Under the pieces are notes generated by a model. The model had not been told where the DNA came from. It ran no database searches and saw only the letters and a program-made list of their open reading frames with translations. DNA of 33,355 bases from Geosiphon pyriformis (taxonomy: Eukaryota > Glomeromycota > Glomeromycetes > Archaeosporales > Geosiphonaceae): assembly GCA_016748015.1 (NCBI GenBank), contig JAAOMT010000588.1, forward strand, positions 1 to 33,355, in the 5' to 3' direction. The position numbers and the translations under genes were made by a program. Of this stretch, positions 20,586-33,065 are shown one piece after another; position 1 is the stretch's first letter; each line of letters opens with the position of its first letter.

Positions 20586-23500
20586 TTTTGTAACTTGTAA
20601 CTTAAATATTGGAAACAAAGTTTATGATTTTGAATAATAATTAATTTATGTATATTATACTTGTAATTTGAATATTTTTAAATATTATTTTACTTGTAGA
20701 ACTTAAGTGTTTTCCAAAAAAATTACATAATAATATTGTATATTTTAATACAAATTTATACATTAATATTAATAATTTTTTAGTTTTTAACAATTTAAAT
20801 AATTGAATTTAATAAGACTAAATTTTTATATAAAAATTTTATTCAATTATTTAATACTTTGCCAATTCATGTTAATCAATTAGTAAACTATATTAATATA
20901 TCTTTTTTTGTAAAGCTTTTCATAATTAATTACTTAAACTTAGAAAAAAAATTTTGATTTTTATATTAGTTATTTTTATTCTATTTATAATTAATAATAT
21001 TATTTTATTTTGACAATTGTCAGTTTGTACAACTTGGTAACTTTATTTATTTTAATAAAATAAATAAAAAGAATAAATTAGTATTAGTAGTCAAAAATAC
21101 TCTTTTTAAAATAAAATTTACCCAAATTAAAACCAAAATAAAGCTGATTATATGTTTTCTAGAATTATTTTGCAGTAACTTTAATTTTTAAATTAAATTT
21201 TTTTATAATATGACTAAAAAGTGTATTTTTATTTTATATACTGTTTTTGGTGTTTATTAGTTGTTGTTTTTATATTTAATATTAATTTTATACTTTGTTT
21301 TTTAAGAAAATATACAACAAAATCAAAAAACACTTTAGTAATAATAAAAAATACTAGATTTAATCTTCTTAAATATATTAAAAATATAGTAATAATAAAA
21401 AATAAAGAGAAAACTACATAAATTAATTTTGAAACTGCCAAAAAAAAAGCTTATATCTAAGTTTAATAAGCTTAATCTATTTTATTTCGAAAATATTTAA
21501 TTTTTTATTTGTTTTACTATAATAAAAAACATTATGTGTTTTTATATAATTAATAATTTTAACAAGATATTGGTTTTACTATCCATAAAATTTTATTTGT
21601 ATAATCTTAAAGTTTAATATACAGCTGTCAAAATATGTATTAATATTGTTTATATTCCTAAAATTATAATCACAAAAAATGTTTGTTTACTAAAATAATT
21701 TTTTTTGGTAAGTCACTAAAACTTGAATATTTTATAATTATTTTTTTAAAAAATTATATTAAAAAAATTGTTTAAGAGAGTAAATTTTATGGCTTAAAAA
21801 AAATTGCAAATGTATTAATATATTAAAAGTTATGTATAAGTTTGCCAAAAATTATTATAGATTTATTTAGATTTTTAAAATACCATTTTTTAAAGCTAAT
21901 TAAAAAAGTCTAAGGAAATATACAATGAAATTAAAGACATATAGTCTTAAACACTCATTGAAAAATAAAAAAACAATATAAATAATAATATGTAGTTTGC
22001 TAACTAAACTAAAAACACTTTATGAAAAAGATTTTATATATTATAATATTTATTTATTAAATATTATTTATAATTTAAATAATTCTTAAGATTATAAATA
22101 GTGTTTTTATTAATTTTAAATATAAAAATAAAATAAATAAAAAATTCAACAGCTTATTGACAAATTAAAATAATAGTATATTTGATAAAAATAATATCTA
22201 TATATTTTTTTCAAATAGTATTAATAAATAAATTATAAAAAAAACTTAATATAATGTTTTTTAATAATAATAAAAACTTTATAAGTAAATTAAAAATAAA
22301 TATTAAGAGCAGATACAACACTTTAACACTTATAGATTATTTTAACTATAAATAATATATTTAGTAACTTGATTTTTATTTATTAATATATATATATATA
22401 GCTTTAAAATATTATAATATTATTAATAAAAATAAAATATAAACAAATAAAACTTTTTTGTATTTTAATTAATAAATAGTTTTATTTTATTATTAAAATA
22501 TTTTGACAAAAGTAAAAAAACTGGCTAAATTTAGAATTAATAAAATATAAAATATTTAAAAAAATATGTTAGTTTTTGACTTTTTGTTTAATAAAAATAT
22601 TAATTAATATAGAGAATGGCTAAATTAATTTATCTACAATATATTATTACTAACTAAAAAATAAATGAAAATTAACATAAAATTAATTTTATAATTCTTA
22701 TTATTTACTATTATATATTAATCAAATTATATTTTATTATTATTTCATAAAATTATCAATTATTTATATTTTAATTAATAATTCAAATTATATAAATACA
22801 CAAATATAACTAAATATATAATCTAATTTTAATTTTAATTAAACTAATATAATATTATATTATTACTAATAGTTTTTTTTACTTCTTTTGTTGTTGTTAT
22901 TTTGTTAATATGTTAATAATAAAACTTTTAATAAGTTAATAAATTTTTTTTAAAGTATTTTTTATATTTTAAAACTATTTATATTGTTAAACTTATGATA
23001 TAGATTAATTTTATACCAATTATTTTTTGTAATTACTTTGTATTAAAAGTTAATTTTTTTGTAAAAATCTTTCTATTACAGACTTTTTTAATAAATATGT
23101 AATTATTTTGCTATAAAAATCAAATTTTCTACAGTATTTTTTATTATAAAGTTTTAATAATTTATAATAAATTAAAAAAATAAAAAACATAATTTTAATA
23201 ATAATTAAAAATAATTTGTTGCATAAATTCTGTTTAAAATTAAGTAAAAACTAAATAAACTATTGAAATTAGTAGTTAGTTAATTTAAAATATTAATTTT
23301 AAATGTTATAAAATTTGAGTTTAATTTTTATTATATTTTAAGTAATTTATAATATTTTATAATTAAAAAATATTTTATTGTAAACAAATTCGAATATTAT
23401 GGTCTTGTTTTTTATAAAATTTATATTTATATACTTAAATTTAAAAAAAATATTTTTAATAATTTAAAATTGAAATAAATTTTGTCAAATAGATTATTTT

Positions 23501-24696
23501 AATAAGTAGAACTTTATTAAAAATACTTTAAAACACTAAAAAATATTCTCAAGTTTGTTTATTAAAAAAATTTTTAATTACAAAAAATATAATTAAAATT
23601 TGAATTAATTAAGTACATATTGTTTCTTGTTAATATAATATTAAAAGTTAATAGGTTTAATTTATATTTTTAAACAATAAATTTAAACTTAAAATAATTA
23701 TTAAAATATTAACTTTAGAATTAATTATTGTAAAAATATAATTTATTAAATATTAAATAATATAAAACTAATTTATAGAAAATTTTTTTTAATAATAAGC
23801 TTATTTCGAATTTAATATTTATATAAAAGACTTGTTATTATTAAAAAAACATTAAAACAAAATATTATATTATTATTTAATAGTTTTTGTGCAAGAAAAT
23901 ACTTTTTATAAACTGTTTTTAAGATAAAAATTAAGATATATTATATAATATTTTGAAAAAAAAGATGTTATATTTATAATAAATTTGAATATATTTAATA
24001 TTTTATTGTATTTTATTTCTTTAATCATATTTTTAAAAACATATAATATTTATAATTAAACATTTTATAAATTTTTTATTAAAACTTTAAAATAGTATTT
24101 TAATTAAGCATATTAAATTTTTTACTTATAATTCATTAATATATATTCTTATTTTATAATAATAGTAATTAGTTTGATATATATATAAAATTTTATAACT
24201 TGTTTTAAAACTTATTAATAATATATCTGTGTTTTTTTATAAATAAAAACAATAGTAATATAAAATATATATTGAAATTATTTATGCTGTTATTTATAGA
24301 AATAAAAATCATATTAAATAGAAAAATAGCCAATTAAAAAGAAATATAATAAAAAAAAAAATTGATAATTTTCAAGAATCTTGTATAACACAAATTATAT
24401 ATATATAGTAAGAGTATAAAAAGCAGAAAATTCAAAACAGTTAGCAAAAACAGTAGTTAGCAATAAGCAATTATCAAATACTTTTCCCTTTAAAAAATAG
24501 TTTTTTATAACTTGAAATAGAATTATATCTATATTAATAAAAATATCTACCATTATCTAATTTATATTGTTACTGCTTAATTAAAAAAATATTAATTACT
24601 TCTATATTATTAACAATCTATGTTGATAAAATTTAATACTTAACTATATTAAACCAATAGCTTTTAATTATGGCTATTAATAAGATACTAATTTTT

Positions 24697-24739
24697 TATT
24701 TTCTTTTATTCCTTTTATTTTATTTTATTTTATTTTTTT
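24697..24739. repeat. TTTTA pentanucleotide microsatellite
   Basis: An imperfect run of ATTTT/TTTTA units, cleanest over the last five copies. Typical slippage product in AT-rich DNA. Confidence 0.75.
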
Positions 24740-27700
24740 ATTGTTTATTAATTAATTAAAAAAATTAAGTATTAAGTAATTAATATTAAAAATAATTTGG
24801 TAAAAAACTCATAAAACAAGAATAAAAAACTTAAAAATAGCTTATTAAAAGAATATAATTGCCAGAATAAACCAATTACTATGTTAAAAAAATATTTATA
24901 GAAAAAAACTATTAATTAAATCTCTGTTTATTATACAAAGAATTCAACCAAAATTTTCAGACTTCAAAATCTTTAGAGATTACTATCATTAACAGCTATT
25001 AAGCATTAAGTTACAAATTTGTTATTTGTTTTAATACCCTAAATAATCACTTATAATATTTAGTGCTTTTTGTAAAGTATAATTTAACAAAAAATTAACA
25101 CCAATAATAATCATTCAAAAAAGTGGCAAAATCAGAAATAATAAAAACAAATTATTTAGAATTTACCAAATTTTTATTTTAATAATATTAACAATAGTTA
25201 GAATTAATTAACAACTATTTTTTAGCTGAATTAGCTTTCAATTTTTATGTTAATAAAAAAATTGTATATTTTCTAAGAAAACAAACAAATTTTGAATCAA
25301 CAAGAAAAAATTTTTATAATAAATTACAATTTTGTTCTAGTCATTACCAAAATTAATTGTGAAATTGAAAGATACACTTAGCAAAAATTTCCAATGATAT
25401 TTGTAAACAAAGACAAAAACAAAATATAAACATCAGCAAATATACTTAAACCAATACAACTACTTAAATAAAAAAAACTTCGAGTTATTTTCTTATTATA
25501 TTTATCTTATCACTATATATTAAGAAGTATTATTTACATATTTTCTGAATTCATATTACTATTAACTACAAAAACACTATTATTATAAGTACTATTCTAA
25601 AATAACCAGAAAAAAACCAAATTATTAGAAACTTATAACAATTTCTTTAAAAAATTGAAATCACAACCAATAATCTTATTAGAACTTTAATTATTGTTAT
25701 TTTAACCAAATTTTGGATTTATCAGTAATTGGACAAACACCAATTTAAAAAAAAAAACAGTGATTAGAAAAATAATAATCAAAACCTAATTCTAAATAAT
25801 CTGAAAGTTAAAACTTTGATTGTTCAAACTCAACAAAACTGAACAATCTAAAACTCATTTCTATTTTTTAATAATATCTATTTTTAGTTATTTTAATTAA
25901 TTAATTACCAATAGTACTAATTGTCACTTTTCAATAACAACTTATATAAATAATATATATACCAATTACCAAACTTAAAAAATTTACCAATAAAGAAAAC
26001 AACACTTAAATATAGCTAAACAATATAAAAAAAACTATTATAGCCAATGAATAAAACAATATTAAAGCTTTTTAAGCCATTTTATACTTTTTGCAAAATA
26101 TTGTAAACTTGTAATATTAAAGTTTTATAAACAAATTCTAAGATTTTAACATGTTTAAAACTGTATTTCTACAATATTTTAGCAATTATAACAGCATTAA
26201 TTAGTTATTAACTGAATTTACTATCATCAAACAAAGCAATATTAAAACAGTTACCATATATTTAGAATGTTTTCATTAAAATTTGTGCTAAATCTAAGCA
26301 ATTAAAGCTGATTATTTTATAGTATCAAAAATTTTGAATCAATTTATTTATAAATTATACAGTAATTTTTTGTAATAAATACACTTATTGCATCCAAATA
26401 CTTTTTAAGACACAATTATATATGCCAAAAATTATGAATTAACTAAACTTAAAGCGAATTATGCTCAAGTTATTAACCAATATTAAATTTTATGAAATCT
26501 TATTTAGTAATATTAATAGTAATTATGTTCTAATTTTAAGTATTTGTGCTATTAATATTGGTTTATTATAATATAATTTTAGTTAAATACTATGTATTGC
26601 TTTTTTTAATATTTTTATCTAATTTTAATTTGTATAATTTATATATTAAACAACTTTTTTTTTTTTATGTTCCAAATTTTTAAAAAATTATATTATTTTT
26701 AAAAAAAATATTTTTATTTTTTATTATTTAGTTAGATATATTTAAATTTTTTTTGTTCAAATATATAGAGCTATTAATATAAATAGCAGTTTAAGTATAA
26801 AAAAAACCAAAAAAAGACTGGTTTTGATTTAGTTATTATGAATTTATTAATTAAAAAAATGTAAAAATAGAATACTAAAGAAACTTATTATGATTATTGG
26901 TATTAGTACTTCTAAAAATGACTTATTACTTAGAAAAACAATTAATTTTAAGACTAAAAACATCACTAAAACATAAAATATAAACATAAAAAAGAAAATT
27001 TTAATTAAAAAAATGAGTTTTTAGCTTGAAAATAGTAATAAATTTATCAAAAAAATGTTAATATAACTTTCAAAATGTCAAAAAAAATTGATATAAAACA
27101 AATATTAAAAAAATTTCTGAATATAATTAATTTCAATAATAATAATAACAGTAACAATAATATTTTAAATAATTTTCTCTTATTTTTATTTTTTTATTAA
27201 AACTACTAACAAATATTCTGATTTATAAATTTTTTGTTTTAAATATAAATTTGTTGACTGTTAGTAAGAAGTTTTTTTAAAATAAATTAAAAATCATTAA
27301 AAAATTTTTTTAATGTAAATTATTTTAAAAGAACTTCTACTTTTTTAAATTTAGTAAAATAATTTAGACATTTTTTATTTTTTAAAAAAAAATATTATAG
27401 CAAATTTGGCAAATAATTGAGATATTATAATAAACACTAATCTTAAAAAACGAATAAATAATTATATAAATTAGATAATTATTATAAAAAAATTTCTATA
27501 AGAATATTTATAAAAACTATACAAGTTAATCAAAATATAATTAGTAAAATTATAACAAAAAATAATCATTAAATTATATAATTAAAATTAAACAGATTTT
27601 TTAATCTGAATAATTTATTTTTATTAGAAAAAATACAGTTTTTATAGTCAGAGTCAATATTAATAAACAATTATAGAATTCTTAAAATAAGTTTTAAGCT

Positions 27701-29225
27701 TTGCTTTATATATTTCTTATAAAAACAAATACTTATAATTTTTAAAATTTTATTGATTTAATTAATAAAAAATTTTGTTTAATTAATTATAATTTAGTTA
27801 ACTATATTTATATTAGAAATACAACTGTGTATTTTAATTTAAAAAAAATTAATTAAAGTATTAATTATAGTTTTTATTATATAAAGTATTACTTTTTATT
27901 AATTTTATTTGTCTTTGATTCTTTGTTTAGTTTGTAATAAATTGGTCATATTTTTTTTGAATGCAGTTTAATTAATAATAAACTAATACTAAAAAAAAGT
28001 CTTTTTTTAGCTTTAGATTAGTTTAAATTGGCTTAAATTTATGCAAAAAAATCTGTTTTTATTGTTTATTTAATAGTTTTAGTGACAAATTTTAGACATC
28101 TTTTATTAGTAAAACTTTTTTTAAATGCTTTTTAGTGTTTTTTAGTTTGTTTTTTGAATAAAGTTAAATTTTTTTTAATAGTTATTAGTAATTTGAATTT
28201 ATATTTTAACAAAATTGAAAACAATTTTATCAGTTTTGTAGAACAAATTGGTAAATTGGTTAAAATATTAAATATATTTATATTAGTAATTTTTTAATTT
28301 AACTCTAAATATTAACTGCTAATAATTTTTTTATTACAAAATTAATAGATAATATAATAATATAAAAAAATTTAAATACATTTATTAATAACAAAACTGC
28401 TATAAAACTAAGTTTTTTAGTACTTTAATATATAATTAAGTTAAAAACTTAATTAAAAAAATTGTTTAGTTTAGTTTAGTTATAAATTTGGTTATAAAGT
28501 TTAATAGTTTGACTTTAACTTAAAATAATTTTTTTTTTAATATTTTAATAACCAATTTTATTTAAAAAATTATTACATATAATATAAAAAATATTATTTA
28601 TTAACATAAAAAAATAATCAATTTAATTTCTATTGTTACTAAAACTAAATTAAAAGATAAAATATATCTATAAATAATTAACAAATTTGAAGATATTTGA
28701 GTTTTTATTTTTGGTTTAAATTTTAATTATTTTAATTTTGGTATTATAATTATTATAAATAATATATTAATTAGATATATATATAAAGTTACTAAAATTA
28801 CTAATTTATTTTGGTCTGTTAAATTACTTTTTAAAAATAAGCTTTTTGTTTTAATTTTAGAATTATATACTAATATTACTTTGGTAATATGTTTAATTCA
28901 AACCGAAAAATTAACTTTTTAATTACAAAAACTGTAAATAAATTTTTTTTTATAATTTTAAATAGTAATTTTAATAAAAATAGTTTTTATAAGTATACAA
29001 ATTTTAAAAAATGTTTTGATTTAAAACAGATTAATTTTTTAATAAAAATCTTAATCATTAATACTTTAATAAAAATTTTAAAGATATAAAAAAAACAATT
29101 AATTATGTGTTTGTTTTTTTGAATTTTATTAATAGTGTTATAATTAAAACTCAGACTTTTTATAAGTTATCATATGTATTAGCCTCTGATATTATATAAT
29201 TAGCCACCCTATTTTTAAATAATGA

Positions 29226-29295
29226 TCATTAATCTGATCAATAACTTGACTGTTGACCTAATTATTAACTTGATCAATAATCTGATTATTAACTA
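29226..29295. repeat. 12-bp minisatellite, almost six units
   Basis: Units are TCATTAATCTGA, TCAATAACTTGA, CTGTTGACCTAA, TTATTAACTTGA, TCAATAATCTGA and a partial TTATTAACTA. All keep strict 12-bp spacing. The third unit is the most diverged. It lies in a patch less AT-rich than its flanks. Confidence 0.85.
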
Positions 29296-29306
29296 CTTTT
29301 GATAGC

Positions 29307-29314
29307 TATATAAG
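29307..29314 (+). promoter_or_regulatory. Possible TATA box in an LTR-like patch
   Basis: TATATAAG follows the 12-bp minisatellite by 12 nt in a 350-nt patch of higher complexity than its surroundings. Such patches can be solo LTRs or old promoters. No downstream gene is visible, so function is doubtful. Confidence 0.2.
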
Positions 29315-31330
29315 CAATAAATTTCTTAGCTGTAAAAAAGCATGTAAGAATCAAAGAAAAAAAAGAAATAAAATAACAACTTTATCTTAATCCTTCTTTT
29401 TTTGTTAATTTTTCTTTTTTTACCTTTAAGTATTTAAACATCTTGGAATAAAAAATTACTTGTTGAAATTTACCTACCCTTTTTTTGACTCATATAATTA
29501 TAATATTTGAAGATTATTAAATAAAACATGACTGAAAAGTATATCTGATACCTGATATTGAATTCTAAAAGTGCTGATATGAGATATAGAATTATATTAG
29601 TGTGTAATTATTTGTTGACAATATAAATTATTTCTTTACTTTCAGATTCTCTGGTTATCTTTTAAAAAGTATAATGATTGAGATATTTTATGAGACTAAT
29701 TTCACATATTAAATCCATACTTATTCAATTTGCTTTTTAAAGTTAAATTTCTTTTGATTTTTATTATTATTCTATAATCTTGTTTTTCTTTGCTATTCAT
29801 TAGTTTGTTATTTTTATCTGTAATAATATAATAATAAATTATAAATTTTGAAAGTTAATAAATACTTTAATACTGATTATTAAGCTGTTTTTGTTTTTAT
29901 GAATTTAAATAATTTGCTAAATATATAAATAAACTTTTTTTACAAACAAAACAAGAAAAATTATTGAAAGTTTAATTTTAAAAATATTGATAATATTAAA
30001 TAAAACTAGTTTAAAAGTATTATACTTATTAATATTGTAATATATTTTGAGAAATTTGTTGTTTTCAAAAGATATATAAATTTAAATATAATATAAAATA
30101 TTAAAAAAATAGTTCAAAAAATTTAATAGTGTTTTTACTAAAAAATTTTGATGTTTAAAATTTTTTAATTTTTTTAAATAAGATCTAATTATAAATTAGT
30201 TTTTTTAATAAGCTGCTAAATGTTTTTGAAAAGTAATAAGACTTTAAGTATTTAAATTTTATTGAATTTTAATATTGGTTTTAATAGTATAAGATTTGTT
30301 TTATCTAATATAAAAAACATTTATTATATTGTTATAAAATAGTTTTTTACTTATTTTAATTGCTAATATTTTCTTTTAATTATATTTAGTTTTTTATAAG
30401 TTTTTTAATTTATTTATATAAAAAACTTTTTTTTTAATATTATAATATAAATTATTTTTTAATTTTTAATTATTATATATATTTATATACTTTTTTTTAA
30501 ATTTTAAAAGTAAAATTGTTATATAAATTGATGGATCATTTATTGTTTTCTTAATAATAAAGCTATTATATATATATATTTGTAATTTTACAAAAAATAC
30601 ATTGTAAATTTTTTTTAATATTTTAATTTAGTGTTTGCTGTTATTATTAATTAATATTAACTATTATTACAAGTTGATATTTATAATTTTACTAATTAAT
30701 ATTTTTTTAAGATTATTATTATATTTTATTATAATTAAATAATTTATATTATTTTATAATTTTTTTAATAAATTTTTGAATTATAATAATATTTTTAAGC
30801 TTGCTGAATTATTGAGAACTAAAAAATTAAATATTAAATTTTTTATTATTAATAAAAGTTATATAATTAAATATGTTTTAAAGTATTTATTTTTAATTAT
30901 GTAGTTATTAATAATAAATTAATATTAAGTTTTAGTAAATTTAAGTATAAGATTAATATAATTATAAAAAATTGAATAAAAAAAGAGATTAATATTAAAT
31001 AATATTCTTAATTTATAAAGTTATTAGTATAAGTCTTTAATTTATATTGATAATAATATTTTTTCGAGTATTATAAATATTATTTATAATAAAATATTAT
31101 ATATAAATAAAGTTTTACTTAATCAAAAAGCTGTAAGTTTGTTTGATATTACTAATAAATTATAAAACATTATAATAATTTTGTTTTAAAGATGTTTTTA
31201 AATTTGTTAAATTTTTGTTTAGTATTGTTACAGTTCAAGAATTTAATAAGAATTATAAATAATATAAATTAGCCAATTATGAAATAATACAGCAACAATT
31301 TATAAAAAAAAATAATTTATAAATAACAAC

Positions 31331-31445
31331 AAACACTATTTTACAATAGTAATAAGCACTATTGTACAATAACAATAAGTACTATCATGTAAAAACAGCA
31401 AACACTATTTTATAATAGTAGCAAGCACTATTTAGAAATAATAAA
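31331..31445. repeat. 23-bp tandem repeat, five units
   Basis: Five diverged units of 23 bp start at 31331, 31354, 31377, 31400 and 31423, each beginning AA(A/G)(C/T)ACTAT. The first and fourth contain a short palindrome (ACTATTTTACAATAGT and its variant), so each unit could fold as a hairpin. Confidence 0.85.
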
Positions 31446-31780
31446 AATAAAGTATTACAAGACATTATTTTGTAAAACAATAATTATATATATATATAAT
31501 AGTTTTTAATGATGAAAAAAAAACAGCTTTAACTAAAAGCAACAAATATCTAAATAAAATCTTATTTAAAAATAATAAATTAAATAAACATTACAATTAT
31601 GAAATTAATAATAGAATTTACATACCCTTTCTAGTAAATAAAACTATCATTCTATCTCTAAACCCTTTAGAAGAATAATTTCTGATCAAGATTATTTATG
31701 TAATTATTTATTAAATTGAAAAAACTTTATTATATACTTAGGAAAATTACAAAAAGACCATTAATATTCTGTGTTTTTAG

Positions 31781-32047
31781 ATTAGAGAACACATCAGACA
31801 ATTGCAAAAATAGTCTCAGAGAAGACTCCAGACAGCAGGTAGATTTTAAATTAGTCTCTAGAAAAGAGTACTCAATATACAAAAACAACTAGAATTAAAA
31901 AAAAGACTTATATTACAATATCAAGAGAAAATCTTCAGTATATTATCATTATTATCTAATACATAAAATCAAAGAACTTACAAGAGACTGATTACAATTA
32001 AAATAGAAAATCAACAATTAAAATATACCAAAAAAACACTTTTATAA
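31781..32047 (+). pseudogene. Possible Gln-rich coiled-coil frame with stops at Gln-like positions
   Basis: One frame reads IREHIRQLQK, SQRRLQTAGRF, KRVLNIQKQLELKKRLILQY, QEKIFSILSLLSNT and NQRTYKRLITIKIENQQLKY, broken by TAG at 31811, TAA at 31847, TAG at 31859 and TAA at 31964 before a TAA at 32045. All breaks are TAA or TAG, which one C-to-T change makes from Gln codons, and the rest has eleven Gln codons. The pattern fits a helical protein decayed by C-to-T transitions. A different frame (31704-31892) is also open for 62 codons without an ATG, so the coding frame is uncertain. No family recognised. Confidence 0.3.
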
Positions 32048-32189
32048 CAGTATATAAGTTTGTTTTTTTAATTTTGAAAAAGAGTTTAAATAGTTATAAT
32101 TTTTATGTTATATAAATAAAAAAAAGTTTTAATTAATATTAAATTTATTGTTTTGATTAAAATTATTTAGAAAAAAAATTATATATATA

Positions 32190-32981
32190 TTTAAATAGAA
32201 ATAAAAAATAGGAAATAGAAAATAGAAAATAAAAAATAAAAAATAAAAAATAAAAAATAAAAAATAGAATTAAAATAAAAATTAAGAATAGAATAGAAAT
32301 AAAAAATAAAAAATAAGATAAATATAAAAATTAGAATATAAATAAAAATAGGAATAAGAATAAAAATAAAAACAGAAATAAAAATAAAAATAAAATAAAA
32401 ATAGAAATAAAAATAAGAATAAAGATAGAAATAAAAATAAAAATTAGAATAAGGATAAAAATAGTAATAAATATAAAGAATAAGTATAATAAGAATAAAA
32501 ATAAGAATAAGAATAAAAATTTAGATAAAAATAACAATAGATATAACAATAGATATAAAAATAGGAATAAAGATAAAAAAGAATAAATATAATAAGAATA
32601 AAAATAAGAATAGTAATAAAAATATAGATAGAGATAGGAATAAAAATAAAAATAATAATAAAAATAAAGAATAAGTATATAAAAATAATATAGGTAAAGA
32701 TAAAAATAAAAATAAAAATAAGAATAAGAATAAAAATAGGGATAGAAATAAAAATAGTAATAAGAAAAAGAATATAGATAAGAATAAAGATAAAGATAGG
32801 AATAAGAATAAGAATAGAAATAAAAATAGGGATAAAACTAAGAATAAAGATAAAGATAAAGATAAAAATAGAAATAAAGATAGAGATTGAGATAAAAATA
32901 AAAATAAGAATAAGAATAGAGATTAGAATAGAGATAAAAATAAAGATAAAGATAGAGATAAGAATAGAAATAAGGATAGAG
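32190..32981 (+). repeat. Degenerate telomere-like array, ATARRR hexamers
   Basis: The left part (about 32215-32270) has a 7-bp period (AAAAAAT). To its right a 6-bp period emerges with some slips. From 32700 to 32981 there are 47 uninterrupted hexamers: 43 begin with ATA, and 45 end in three purines (AAA, AAG, AGA, GAA, GAG, GGA, AGG, GGG). Only two are full ATAGGG. This is what an ATAGGG array would look like after G-to-A changes with the ATA core kept. A 72-codon antisense frame at 32331-32549 is only translation of the repeat. Confidence 0.85.
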
Positions 32982-33065
32982 GATATTTATAGGGATAGGG
33001 ATATTTATAGGGATAGGGATATTTATAGGGATAGGGATAGAGATATTTATAGGGATAGGGATAGA
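32982..33065 (+). repeat. Higher-order ATAGGG array with TATTTA units
   Basis: GATATTTATAGGGATAGG starts at 32982, 33000 and 33018 (18-bp steps), and the TATTTA motif recurs once more 24 bp later at 33042. TATTTA takes the place of one hexamer, so the 6-bp register is kept. Confidence 0.9.

Larger units (their letters stand above)
18872..31330. other. Extremely AT-rich subtelomeric desert
   Basis: About 12.5 kb with no supportable gene. GC is roughly 5-15% by eye, lowest between about 20 and 24.5 kb; 25.0-26.1 kb and 29.15-29.5 kb are slightly less AT-rich. Stops are frequent in all frames, and occasional frames of 60-70 codons consist of Phe, Ile, Leu, Asn and Lys only. It holds small tandem repeats (20225, 24697, 29226), a possible dispersed repeat (20387) and probably decayed transposable elements. 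From about 20.0 to 24.5 kb I find only three CpG dinucleotides, all inside TTCGAA. Confidence 0.6.

Noticed and set aside
20302-21441. Hydrophobic or Lys/Asn-rich frames of 66-70 codons at 20302-20508 (-), 21221-21421 (+) and 21229-21441 (-)
   Set aside because: Low-complexity composition, overlap with each other on opposite strands, and no domain; expected by chance in this composition.
28889-29089. 66-codon plus-strand frame with an ATG
   Set aside because: Composition is almost only Asn, Phe, Ile, Lys and Leu, as random translation of AT-rich DNA gives, and no motif is seen.
18872-32189. The AT-rich desert as a piece of mitochondrial DNA
   Set aside because: No mitochondrial gene, tRNA or rRNA is recognisable, and it lies between nuclear spliced genes and a telomere.
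32331-32549. 72-codon minus-strand frame rich in Leu, Phe and Ile
   Set aside because: It is translation of the 6-bp degenerate telomere-like repeat, not a membrane protein.
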